Assembly: GCA_934120635.1 (NCBI GenBank)
Contig: CAKOUR010000001.1
Location: 62,001-126,000, forward strand
Source of the DNA: an uncultured Bacilli bacterium
Lineage (GTDB): Bacteria > Bacillota_I > Bacilli_A > RF39 > UBA660
Direction: 5' to 3'
DNA: 64,000 nt
Both the position numbers and the translations under genes were made by a program. Shown here in pieces: positions 17,482 through 26,600 of the stretch (positions are counted from its first letter, which is position 1; each line of letters opens with the position of its first letter). The notes below the pieces were generated by a model. That model had not been told where the DNA came from and did no database searches. It was given only the letters and a program-made list of their open reading frames with translations.

Positions 17482-17949
17482 ATGCGTAAAAGACGTGCAG
17501 TAAAAAGAGATGTATTACCAGATTCATTATACAAATCAAAAGTTGTTGCAAAATTAATCAATCAAATCATGATTGATGGTAAAAAAGGAACAGCACAAAG
17601 TATTGTATATGATGCATTTGATATGATTAAAGAAAAAACTGGCGAAGAAGCTATGGTTGTATTCGAACGTGCAATGGAAAATATCAAACCTGCTCTAGAA
17701 GTAAAATCTAGAAGAGTAGGAGGAGCAAACTACCAAGTACCAGTAGAAGTTAAACAAGAACGTGCACAAGCACTAGCATTTCGTTGGTTAGCACAATATG
17801 CAAGATTAAGAAGTGGTCATACAATGGCTGAAAAATTAGCAAATGAAATTATCGATGCTTCCAATGGTATTGGTGCATCTGTTAAGAAAAAAGAAGATAC
17901 TCACAAAATGGCAGAAGCAAACAAAGCATTTGCTCATTATAGATGGTAG
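17482..17949 (+). CDS. rpsG: 30S ribosomal protein S7
   Basis: 155 residues, normal. N-terminal MRKRRAVKRDVLPDSLY, then KSRRVGGANYQVPVEV and AFRWLAQYARLRSG are standard S7 blocks, ending KAFAHYRW. S7 nucleates assembly of the 30S head and contacts the mRNA exit/E site. AAAAGGAGG lies 7 bases before the start. 39 bases after rpsL and 15 before fusA, in one operon. Confidence 0.98.
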   Translation: MRKRRAVKRDVLPDSLYKSKVVAKLINQIMIDGKKGTAQSIVYDAFDMIKEKTGEEAMVVFERAMENIKPALEVKSRRVGGANYQVPVEVKQERAQALAFRWLAQYARLRSGHTMAEKLANEIIDASNGIGASVKKKEDTHKMAEANKAFAHYRW

Positions 17950-17964
17950 AAAGGAAAAGACAAT

Positions 17965-20037
17965 ATGGCTCGAAAAATTTCGTTACAAAATACTCGTAAC
18001 ATTGGAATTATGGCTCACATTGATGCTGGTAAAACAACTTGTACAGAACGTATTTTATACCATACTGGAAAAATCCACAAAATTGGGGAAACTCATGATG
18101 GAGCAGCCCAAATGGACTGGATGGAACAAGAACAAGAACGTGGTATTACCATTACATCTGCTGCAACAACAGCATTCTGGAAGGGCTATCGTTTCAATAT
18201 CATCGATACTCCAGGTCACGTAGACTTCACAATCGAAGTACAAAGAAGCTTAAGAGTATTAGATGGAGCTGTTTTATTACTAGATTCACAAGCTGGTGTT
18301 GAACCACAAAGTGAAACAGTATGGAGACAAGCAAATGAATATAAAGTACCAAGAATCATTTTCTCTAACAAAATGGATAAAATGGGTGCTGATTTCTACA
18401 AAAGCTTACAAAGCGTAAGCGACAGATTAGGAGCAAAAACTGCTGCTATTGAACTTCCAATTGGTGCAGAATCAGAATTCAATGGTGTAATTGACTTAGT
18501 TACCATGAAAGCATATCACTTTGATGGAAAACAAGAAGAAAATTATACAGAAATTGAAATTCCAGAAGATTTAAAAGACAAAGCAGAAGAATATAGAAAC
18601 ATCTTAATTGAAGCTGCTGCAGACTTTGATGAAGAATTAATGATGACTTACCTAGATGGTGGTGAAGTTACTGTTGATGCATTAAAGAAAGCAATTCGTA
18701 AAGGTGTTTTATCTGCAGAGTTCTTCCCATTCATGTGTGGAACTGCCCTAGGAAATATGGGTGTAAAATTACTTCTAGATGCTGTTGTAGATTACCTACC
18801 AGCACCAACAGATGTTGCATCAATTGAATGTACAGATTCTAAAGGAAATGAAGTATTAAGACATCCATCAGATTCTGAACCATTCACTGCTTTAGCATTT
18901 AAAGTAATGACAGATCCATTTGTTGGAAGACTTACATTCTTCAGAGTATATTCAGGTACATTAAAGAGTGGTTCTTATGTATTAAACTCAACAAAGAATG
19001 TAAAAGAAAGAGTAGGAAGAATCCTACAAATGCACGCAAATCACAGAGAAGAGATTTCAGAAGTATTCGCTGGAGATATCGGAGCAATCGTTGGACTAAA
19101 AAATACAACAACTGCTGATACATTATGTGATGAGAAAAATCCATGTATCATGAAAGGTATGGAATTCCCAGAACCAGTTATCTCACAAGCTCTAGAACCA
19201 AAATCTAAAGCAGACCAAGATAAAATGGCATTAGCATTAACAAAATTAGCAGAAGAAGATCCAACATTTAGAATGCATACAGATCCAGAAACAGGTCAAA
19301 CTGTAATTTCTGGTATGGGTGAATTACACCTTGATATTCAAGTAGATAGATTAAAAAGAGAATTTGGTGTTGAAGCAACCGTAGGAGCACCTCAAGTTGC
19401 TTATCGTGAAACCATTACTCAAACTGCTGAATGTGAAGGAAAACACATTAAACAATCTGGTGGACGTGGACAATATGGACATGTTTGGATTCGTTTTGAA
19501 CCAAATCCTGATAAAGGATATGAATTTGTAGACAATATCGTAGGAGGAGTAGTTCCAAGAGAATATATTTCCGTTATCGATAAAGGATTACAAGAAGCAA
19601 TGACAACTGGTGTTTTAGCTGGATACCCTATGGTAGATGTAAAAGCAACTTTATTTGATGGTTCATACCATGATGTTGACTCATCAGAAATGGCCTTCAA
19701 AATTGCAGCAAGCTTAGCTTTGAAAGAAGCAAGAAACAAATGTAAACCAGTATTACTTGAACCAATCGTGAAAGTACAAGTTATTGTACCAGATGAATAT
19801 TTAGGTAATGTTATGGGAGATATTACATCACGTCGTGGAAAACCAATGGGACAAGAATCACGTGGTAATGCTCTAGCAATAGAAGCTATGGTACCACTAG
19901 CTGAAATGTTCGGTTATGCAACAAGCTTACGTTCAAATACACAAGGACGTGGAAGCTTTACAATGACTTTGGATCACTATGAAGAAGTACCAAAATCAAT
20001 TGCAGAAGAGATTATCAAAAAAAATGGAGGAAATTAA
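17965..20037 (+). CDS. fusA: Elongation factor G
   Basis: 690 residues, normal. The GTPase motifs are AHIDAGKTT (residues 17-25), the switch I RGITITSAAT, DTPGHVDF, and SNKMDKMGAD. Domains II to V follow, including MGELHLDIQVDRL and the domain IV loop region SGGRGQYGHVWI. EF-G drives translocation and, with RRF, ribosome recycling. It begins 15 bases after rpsG with an AAAGGAAAAG site. Several long open frames on the opposite strand are shadows of this conserved gene. Confidence 0.98.
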   Translation: MARKISLQNTRNIGIMAHIDAGKTTCTERILYHTGKIHKIGETHDGAAQMDWMEQEQERGITITSAATTAFWKGYRFNIIDTPGHVDFTIEVQRSLRVLDGAVLLLDSQAGVEPQSETVWRQANEYKVPRIIFSNKMDKMGADFYKSLQSVSDRLGAKTAAIELPIGAESEFNGVIDLVTMKAYHFDGKQEENYTEIEIPEDLKDKAEEYRNILIEAAADFDEELMMTYLDGGEVTVDALKKAIRKGVLSAEFFPFMCGTALGNMGVKLLLDAVVDYLPAPTDVASIECTDSKGNEVLRHPSDSEPFTALAFKVMTDPFVGRLTFFRVYSGTLKSGSYVLNSTKNVKERVGRILQMHANHREEISEVFAGDIGAIVGLKNTTTADTLCDEKNPCIMKGMEFPEPVISQALEPKSKADQDKMALALTKLAEEDPTFRMHTDPETGQTVISGMGELHLDIQVDRLKREFGVEATVGAPQVAYRETITQTAECEGKHIKQSGGRGQYGHVWIRFEPNPDKGYEFVDNIVGGVVPREYISVIDKGLQEAMTTGVLAGYPMVDVKATLFDGSYHDVDSSEMAFKIAASLALKEARNKCKPVLLEPIVKVQVIVPDEYLGNVMGDITSRRGKPMGQESRGNALAIEAMVPLAEMFGYATSLRSNTQGRGSFTMTLDHYEEVPKSIAEEIIKKNGGN

Positions 20038-20046
20038 TCGATACTA

Positions 20047-20074
20047 TTGATTAATTTCCAAAATTTGATAAAAT
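20047..20074 (+). promoter_or_regulatory. Internal promoter for tuf
   Basis: TTGATT, 16-base spacer, TAAAAT with TG in the extended position, in the 74-base fusA-tuf gap. It would let EF-Tu be made in excess over the str operon. Confidence 0.6.
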
Positions 20075-20111
20075 AGATTATGTAACTTAAGAAAGAGAGG
20101 AAAAGATATTT

Positions 20112-21296
20112 ATGGCAAAAGAAAAATTTGATCGTTCAAAACCACACGTTAATATTGGTACAATTGGACACGTAGATCATGGTAAAACTACTTTAACTGC
20201 AGCTATCACTAAAGTATTGTCGGATAAAGGTTATGCTCAATTTGAAGACTATGCTGATATTGATAAAGCACCAGAAGAAAGAGAAAGAGGTATTACTATC
20301 AATACTGCACACGTTGAGTATCAAACTGACAAACGTCACTATGCTCACGTTGACTGTCCAGGACATGCTGACTATGTAAAGAACATGATTACTGGTGCAG
20401 CTCAAATGGATGGAGCAATCTTAGTTATTGCTGCAACTGATGGACCTATGGCTCAAACAAGAGAGCACATCTTACTAGCTCGCCAAGTTGGTGTACCTAG
20501 AATGGTAGTATTCATGAACAAATGTGACATGGTTGATGATGAAGAATTATTAGACTTAGTTGAAATGGAAATTCGTGAATTATTAACAAGTTATGGATTC
20601 GATGGAGACAATACTCCAATCATTAGAGGTTCTGCATTAAAAGCTCTTGAAGGAGATCCTAAATATGTAGAAAAGATTAATGAATTAATGGATGCTGTTG
20701 ATGAATGGATTCCAACTCCTGAAAGAGATGTTGATAAACCATTCTTAATGTCAATTGAAGACGTATTCACAATTACAGGACGTGGAACAGTTGTTACTGG
20801 ACGTGTTGAAAGAGGACAATTAAAACTTAATGATGAAGTTGAAATCGTTGGACTTAGAGACACTCAAAAGACTGTTGTTACAGGAATTGAAATGTTTAGA
20901 AAAACTCTAGACTATGCTGAAGCTGGAGATAATGCTGGTGTATTATTACGTGGTATTTCAAGAGATGACGTTGAAAGAGGACAAGTTCTTGCTAAACCAG
21001 GAAGTGTTCACCCACACAAAAAATTCACTGCACAAGTATACGTATTATCTAAAGAAGAAGGCGGAAGACATACTCCATTCTTCTCAAATTACAGACCTCA
21101 ATTCTACTTCAGAACTACTGATGTTACTGGTGTAATCACATTACCAGAAGGAACTGAAATGGTTATGCCTGGTGATAACGTTACAATGACAGTAGAATTA
21201 ATCGCTCCAATCGCTGTTGAAAACGGAACTAAGTTCTCAATTCGTGAAGGTGGACGTACAGTAGGTGCTGGTAACGTATCTGATATTATTGAATAA
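20112..21296 (+). CDS. tuf: Elongation factor Tu
   Basis: 394 residues, normal. GHVDHGKTTL at residues 19-28, RGITINTAHVEY, DCPGHADYVKNMITGAAQMDGAILV, and MNKCDMVDD are the GTPase motifs; domains II and III follow, ending VGAGNVSDIIE. EF-Tu delivers aminoacyl-tRNA to the ribosome. It follows fusA with its own probable promoter and ends at a clear terminator. Confidence 0.98.
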   Translation: MAKEKFDRSKPHVNIGTIGHVDHGKTTLTAAITKVLSDKGYAQFEDYADIDKAPEERERGITINTAHVEYQTDKRHYAHVDCPGHADYVKNMITGAAQMDGAILVIAATDGPMAQTREHILLARQVGVPRMVVFMNKCDMVDDEELLDLVEMEIRELLTSYGFDGDNTPIIRGSALKALEGDPKYVEKINELMDAVDEWIPTPERDVDKPFLMSIEDVFTITGRGTVVTGRVERGQLKLNDEVEIVGLRDTQKTVVTGIEMFRKTLDYAEAGDNAGVLLRGISRDDVERGQVLAKPGSVHPHKKFTAQVYVLSKEEGGRHTPFFSNYRPQFYFRTTDVTGVITLPEGTEMVMPGDNVTMTVELIAPIAVENGTKFSIREGGRTVGAGNVSDIIE

Positions 21297-21304
21297 TAAT
21301 AAAT

Positions 21305-21336
21305 AAAAAGATTCTCTTTAGGGGAGTCTTTTTTTC
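21305..21336 (+). terminator. Terminator of the str-tuf operon
   Basis: AGATTCTC / GGGAGTCT stem (two G-T pairs) with flanking A/T arms and eight T. Confidence 0.85.
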
Positions 21337-21341
21337 TGTCC

Positions 21342-21361
21342 AAAATACTGATCAGTATTTT
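21342..21361. repeat. Perfect 20-bp palindrome upstream of obg
   Basis: AAAATACTGATCAGTATTTT reads the same on both strands. It lies just after the tuf terminator and about 35 bases upstream of the obg -35 region. Half-sites recur at many operon borders in the window. It could be a dimeric-regulator operator or a backup terminator stem. Confidence 0.85.
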
Positions 21362-21396
21362 CCTCATCTAAAAGTTATCCACTAGTAACATTCTTC

Positions 21397-21425
21397 TTTC
21401 AATTTTAGAAAATATAGTGTATAAT
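21397..21425 (+). promoter_or_regulatory. Promoter of obg
   Basis: TTTCAA, 17-base spacer, TATAAT; a strong -10 with a weak -35. Confidence 0.55.
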
Positions 21426-21455
21426 AATCTAAGAAAAAAAGAAAGGTGGGATAAC

Positions 21456-22724
21456 ATGTTTGTTGATGAAGTTATCGTTGAATTAACCGCAGGCCGTGGT
21501 GGAGATGGCTGTATGGCTTTCAGACGAGAAAAATATGTAGCAATGGGAGGACCATTCGGTGGAAACGGAGGAAAAGGTGGAGATATTATCTTTAAAGTTG
21601 ATGAAGGACTAAGAACCCTAATTGATTTAAGATATCAAAAACACATTAAAGCCTCATCTGGAGAAAATGGTCAAGGAAAAAATAAAAACGGAAAAAATGC
21701 TCTAGACATGATTGTAAAAGTTCCTCTTGGAACAACCATAAAAGATAATGAAACAGGTGCTATTATTGGCGATTTAACCAAAAATGGAGAAGAAATAATT
21801 GTAGCCTATGGTGGAAGAGGCGGAAGAGGAAACGTAACCTTAGCAACAAGAAGTAACCCATGCCCATCATACTGTGAATATGGAGAACCAGGAGAAAATA
21901 GAAAAGTAAAAGTAGAACTTCGTATGCTAGCAGATGTTGGTCTAGTAGGCTTACCAAGTGTTGGAAAAAGTACCATCCTATCCATGGTAACCAACGCAAA
22001 CCCTAAAATAGCAAGTTACCACTTTACAACCTTATCTCCAAATTTAGGCGTAGTAACAAGTGAAGATTATTCTTATACCATCGCCGATTTACCAGGATTA
22101 ATCGAAGGCGCCTCCGATGGACTAGGTTTAGGACACAAATTCTTAAAACATATTGAACGTACCAAAATTATCGCCCATATTATTGATATGTCAGGAATAG
22201 AAGGAAGAAATCCCTATGAAGATTACCTTACCATTAGAAAAGAACTAGAAAATTTTAGCCCAAAATTAATCCAAAAACCAGAAATTATCATCGCCAACAA
22301 AATGGATATAGAATCATCAAAAAAGAACCTAGAAGAATTCAAACAAAAAGTAAAAGTCCCTATCTATGAAGTAAGTGCTATCCAAAATAAAGGCTTAGAT
22401 GAAGTATTAAAAGCCCTAAAAGAATTAGTAAAAAATACAAAAGACGAAGTATTATTCCCAGAAGAAGTTCAAGAAAGTCATGTCTTATATAAATTTAAGA
22501 AAGAAAAACCATTTACAATTATTAAAGAAAACAATACTTATATTATCAAAGGAGCAACAGTTGAAAAACTATTCCAGATGACCAACTTTAACACAGAAGA
22601 ATCTTTCTTCCGTTTCTCTAGTAAACTAAGAAGAATGGGAATTGATGATGAATTAGAAAAAATGGGAATAGAAGAAGGAGATATTGTAAAAATTCTTGAT
22701 TATGAATTCGAATATACAAAATAA
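21456..22724 (+). CDS. obg: GTPase Obg/CgtA
   Basis: 422 residues. The glycine-rich Obg fold is at the N-terminus (LTAGRGGDGCMAFRREKYVAMGGPFGG), the G domain follows with GLPSVGKST near residue 168, FTTLSPNLGVV and DLPGLIEGAS, NKMD, and an OCT-type C-terminal domain ends the protein. Obg binds the 50S subunit and ppGpp and links ribosome assembly to growth state. ATG 21456 follows AAAGGTGGG; the 13 extra upstream codons overlap the promoter region and were left out. The length is normal. Confidence 0.96.
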   Translation: MFVDEVIVELTAGRGGDGCMAFRREKYVAMGGPFGGNGGKGGDIIFKVDEGLRTLIDLRYQKHIKASSGENGQGKNKNGKNALDMIVKVPLGTTIKDNETGAIIGDLTKNGEEIIVAYGGRGGRGNVTLATRSNPCPSYCEYGEPGENRKVKVELRMLADVGLVGLPSVGKSTILSMVTNANPKIASYHFTTLSPNLGVVTSEDYSYTIADLPGLIEGASDGLGLGHKFLKHIERTKIIAHIIDMSGIEGRNPYEDYLTIRKELENFSPKLIQKPEIIIANKMDIESSKKNLEEFKQKVKVPIYEVSAIQNKGLDEVLKALKELVKNTKDEVLFPEEVQESHVLYKFKKEKPFTIIKENNTYIIKGATVEKLFQMTNFNTEESFFRFSSKLRRMGIDDELEKMGIEEGDIVKILDYEFEYTK

Positions 22725-22742
22725 TATTTAAGAGGTTAAAAA

Positions 22743-23393
22743 ATGAAAATATCTACAAAATATATGACTATAAATTATACAGAAAAAGATAGAGAATATA
22801 TGAAATATTTACTGGATTATTTACAAAGAAATGAGATAATAATTGTTAATTTTTTTAAATTAAGTAATTTTGGTGAAAAAGTTGAAATCACACTACATAG
22901 TAATTTAGATGATTTTAGAAAAAAATATAACGAAGTATATAAAAGAATACCTGAAAATTGGGTATGTGGATTTGCATATAATAACAAATATATTGAAACA
23001 TTATCATTGAGTGAATATAGAAAAACAAAGTCTCATGAAAATGTTAATATAGATAATTTGTGTAGATTAATAATCCATGAATTTATTCATAGCTGTCATT
23101 TTAAAGCTAATTCTAATAGTATATATGTTCGGTGGTTATCAGAAGGTTTAGCAACAACTTTATCAGGCCAATATGACAATATAGATAATAAATTTATATT
23201 TGATGCCACCGAAGAAGAAATGATAAATGGTACAACGAATTACTATAATTATTATTTAATGTTTAAATATATTATAGATAATTATGGAAAAGATTATATA
23301 TTATATTTAATATCAAATATTGAAATACTTAATAAAGAAACTCCAAAACTCTATGAAGAAGCAAAGAAATATTATAAAGCAAAGAGTAGGTAA
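22743..23393 (+). CDS. Putative gluzincin-type peptidase (HEFIH motif)
   Basis: 216 residues, no signal peptide. HEFIHSCHF places a zinc HExxH at residues 112-116, and WLSEGLATTLSGQ supplies a glutamate at 134 in the arrangement of peptidase-MA-like gluzincins, where the downstream Glu is the third zinc ligand. The N-terminal part resembles the helper domain of such small peptidases (HSNLDDFRKKYNEVY). Substrate unknown. It starts 18 bases after obg with an AAGAGG site, so it may be expressed with obg, but its AT-rich codon use (many ATA, AAT) looks stronger than that of obg and hints at a newer gene. Confidence 0.72.
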   Translation: MKISTKYMTINYTEKDREYMKYLLDYLQRNEIIIVNFFKLSNFGEKVEITLHSNLDDFRKKYNEVYKRIPENWVCGFAYNNKYIETLSLSEYRKTKSHENVNIDNLCRLIIHEFIHSCHFKANSNSIYVRWLSEGLATTLSGQYDNIDNKFIFDATEEEMINGTTNYYNYYLMFKYIIDNYGKDYILYLISNIEILNKETPKLYEEAKKYYKAKSR

Positions 23394-23514
23394 TATAGTT
23401 TTTTTTAAGAGCTATGTATGAATATACCTAAAAATAAATTTATCCAATTATGTTAGCAGAAAATATCAAAGCAATTGAGTGACTTATTTTGAAAATAATA
23501 ATATCATTAATAAT

Positions 23515-23554
23515 AAAAATCCAGGTTTCAATGAAAATATTTCTGGATTTTTTT
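23515..23554 (+). terminator. Terminator before polC
   Basis: AAAAATCCAG pairs with CTGGATTTTT over an 18-base loop. The 120 bases between the peptidase gene and this hairpin hold only a ten-codon open frame (ATG at 23451) and nothing else recognisable. Confidence 0.75.
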
Positions 23555-23598
23555 CTTTGTAAACTAAAAAGGAAACTATCTCCAAAAGAGATTTTTTT

Positions 23599-23607
23599 TG
23601 CTATAAT
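23599..23607 (+). promoter_or_regulatory. Extended -10 of polC
   Basis: TGCTATAAT, 28 bases upstream of the start codon; no good -35 visible. Confidence 0.5.
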
Positions 23608-23635
23608 TATTTAATAGCAGTAAGAGGTGTAATTT

Positions 23636-26600
23636 ATGGAAAAGAAAATGGAAGTATTTTTAAATCAAATCGGAATAAATGAAGACTATTTGACTTATTT
23701 TGAAGAAAGCAATGTCGAAGAAGTCAAAGTAAGCAAAGAAACCAATCGTTTTCACTTCTTTATCAAAGTAAAACAACCATTACCTTACCAAGTCTATCAA
23801 GATTTATTTACTTCCCTAAAGGAAGCTTTTCATCATGAAATTAAATTAACATTAGTATCTTCCGAAAATGCTTATCAAGAAATTAACCCATATATTAAAG
23901 AAATTATCAAAGAATATGCTAACGTCTCTATGCGTTATAATGTTTTTTTAGATAGAGAGGCCAAAATTAACGAAGAAAAAGTTGAATATCCAGTCTATAA
24001 TAAAATTGAAGAATTAAACTTAAAAAACATTGAAAGAGAATTAATCAATAAGTTAAAAGAATATGGCTTTGCTAACATTGACTTTAATATCATTTTAGAA
24101 GAACATAAAGATCAAGAACTGTTAGATAGAATTAATCAAGAAAAAGATACTTCTGCCATGAAAAATATTCCAACTCCAAAAACACCATCTTCCGAAAAAG
24201 AATCAGTAGCCCCTCAAAGTCAAGAAAAGAAAAGCTTTTATCGCCCTAAAAAAAGTACCGAAGTAACAAAAATAAAAGACTTATTATATGAAACGGATAA
24301 TGTTAATATTGAGGTTCAAATCTTTGGTGTTGATTTATTTGAGGCAAAAAGTGGCTACAAAATATTTACTCTAAAAGTAACAGATTTTTCGGATAGTATG
24401 TATGCTAAGATTTTTACAAAAGATGAAGAAGAATTTAAACGTTTAAAAGACTTATTAAAAGCAGGTTCTTGGTATTCAATGTACGGAAGAGTAAAAGAAG
24501 ATAATTTTGCCAACAACGAATTAGTCTTCATGACCAGATTTCGGGATGTAACCCCAATTGATGCCAAACTAGACTGGGTTAGAACCGATAAAAGTCCGGA
24601 AAAAAGAGTGGAACTTCATGCTCATACCATGATGAGTCAAATGGATGGCGTTATTGATGAAATCAAATTAGTCAAAACAGCCATAAAATGGGGACATAGA
24701 GCAATTGCTATTACTGATCATGATGGATGCCAAGCTTTCCCGCATGTCTTTAACGAAGTAACAGGTTATAACAAAAAAGTATTATCCCCTTATAAAGATA
24801 AATTAAAAGAATTAAAACAAAACTATCAAGATAAAATTGATGCAGAAGATGTCTGTGGTGCTAAATTAGTAGAAGAAGAAATCCATAAAACAGAAGAAGA
24901 AATGAAGAAGGCACCAACCTTTAAAGCACTATACGGAACAGAACTAGAAATGTCAGATGATACTCTAGATTTAGTAGTAAATCCAACAGATGCAGATATT
25001 TATCGTTCTACTTACGTTATATTCGATACTGAAACAACCGGTTTCAACCCTGGATTACATGATTCAATGATTGAAATTGGTGCTGTTAAAATGAAAGATG
25101 GTGCTTTAATCGAAAGTTTTGATGAATTAATCAATCCAGGTGTTCTAATTGATAGCGAAATTACTGAATTAACAGGAATTACCAATAATATGGTGAAAGA
25201 CTGTCCAAATGAAGAAGAAGTTACCAAAAAATTCAAAGAATGGATAGGAGATTTACCACTAGTTGCTCATAATGCCAAATTCGATAAAAACATGTTAGAA
25301 ATGGCTTATCACAAATATAATTTAGGAAAACTAAAAAACCCAATCCTAGATACCATGGTTATTTCTCAAATTATCAATAAAGATTTAAAAAGACATAACT
25401 TAACCGCATTAACCAAAAACTATGGCATTACCTTTGAAGAAAACGATGGAGATGGAGAAAAACACCACCATAGAGCAGACTACGATGCTGAGTTTACTGG
25501 TTACGTTTTCTTTAAAATGCTAAAACAATTCGATAAAAATACGATTAAAACGCTAAAAGATTTAACAACCTTACCAACTGAAAAAGAAATCAATCGTTGG
25601 AATCGAGAAAAACATGTGAACATCATCGCAAGAAGTCGAGTTGGTTTAAAAAATATGTTTAAACTAATTAGTTATGGAGCAACAACATACTTAGTTAAGA
25701 GCGCCCGTGTACCAAGACATTTAATCAATGAACACAGGGAAGACTTACTAATTGGAAGTGGCTGTTACAATGGAGAAATCTTTAATACAGCCCTAACAAG
25801 ATGTGAAGATGATTTAAAAGAAGTCATGAAATTTTATGACTATATCGAAGTTCAACCACCAAGCAATTACACTCATCTAGTTGCCCGACATGACATTAAC
25901 ACAATGGAAGAAGTAAAATATGCGCTAGAAAAAATTGTCAAATGTGCTAGAGAAATTGGCAAAACAATTGTTGCAACAAGTGATGCCCATACCCTAAATA
26001 AAGAAGATAAAATATATAGGGAAATTATTGTTCACCAAAATGTACCAGGAAAAGGAAGACACCCATTAGCAAGATACTTAAACCAAGAAGGATATAAAAC
26101 CATTCCTGACCAATATTTAAGAACAACCGATGAAATGTTAGAAGAATTCGCCTTTCTAGGAGAAGATATCGCACACGAAATCGTTATCGAAAATACCAAC
26201 AAAATTGCAGACTTATGTGGGGAATATGAAGTTATCATTGACACAGGTGGCATTCCTTTTTCACCAAAAATTGACAACTCTATAGCAACCGTAATTGACT
26301 TAGTTTACACTAAAGCAGCCAGCTGGTACGGTTCACCACTACCTTATAATATTGAAGAGCGAATTGCTAAAGAACTGTACGGAGATAGTGTACTTGACAG
26401 TATCAAATATTTAATGAAAGAGGAAAATACGGTAAAGGAAGAAGATTTTGAAAAAGAATCATTCCAAAGATTACACGATACCATTTTTAAAGGAGATGAC
26501 GAAGTAAGAAGAGTAGTAGGAGAAAAAATTCAAAGAACTTCCGATACCGAATTATCCGAAGAAGAACTAAAAAAACAAGTTTCCAAAAATTTAGGTGGAA

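Noticed and set aside
17032..21296. Long open frames on the minus strand of rpsL, fusA and tuf
   Set aside because: They lack ribosome sites and resemble no proteins; they are mirrors of conserved codon patterns on the + strand.
23394..23514. Decayed gene between the HExxH gene and polC
   Set aside because: Only a ten-codon open frame at 23451 without a ribosome site; no similarity to any neighbour can be seen.
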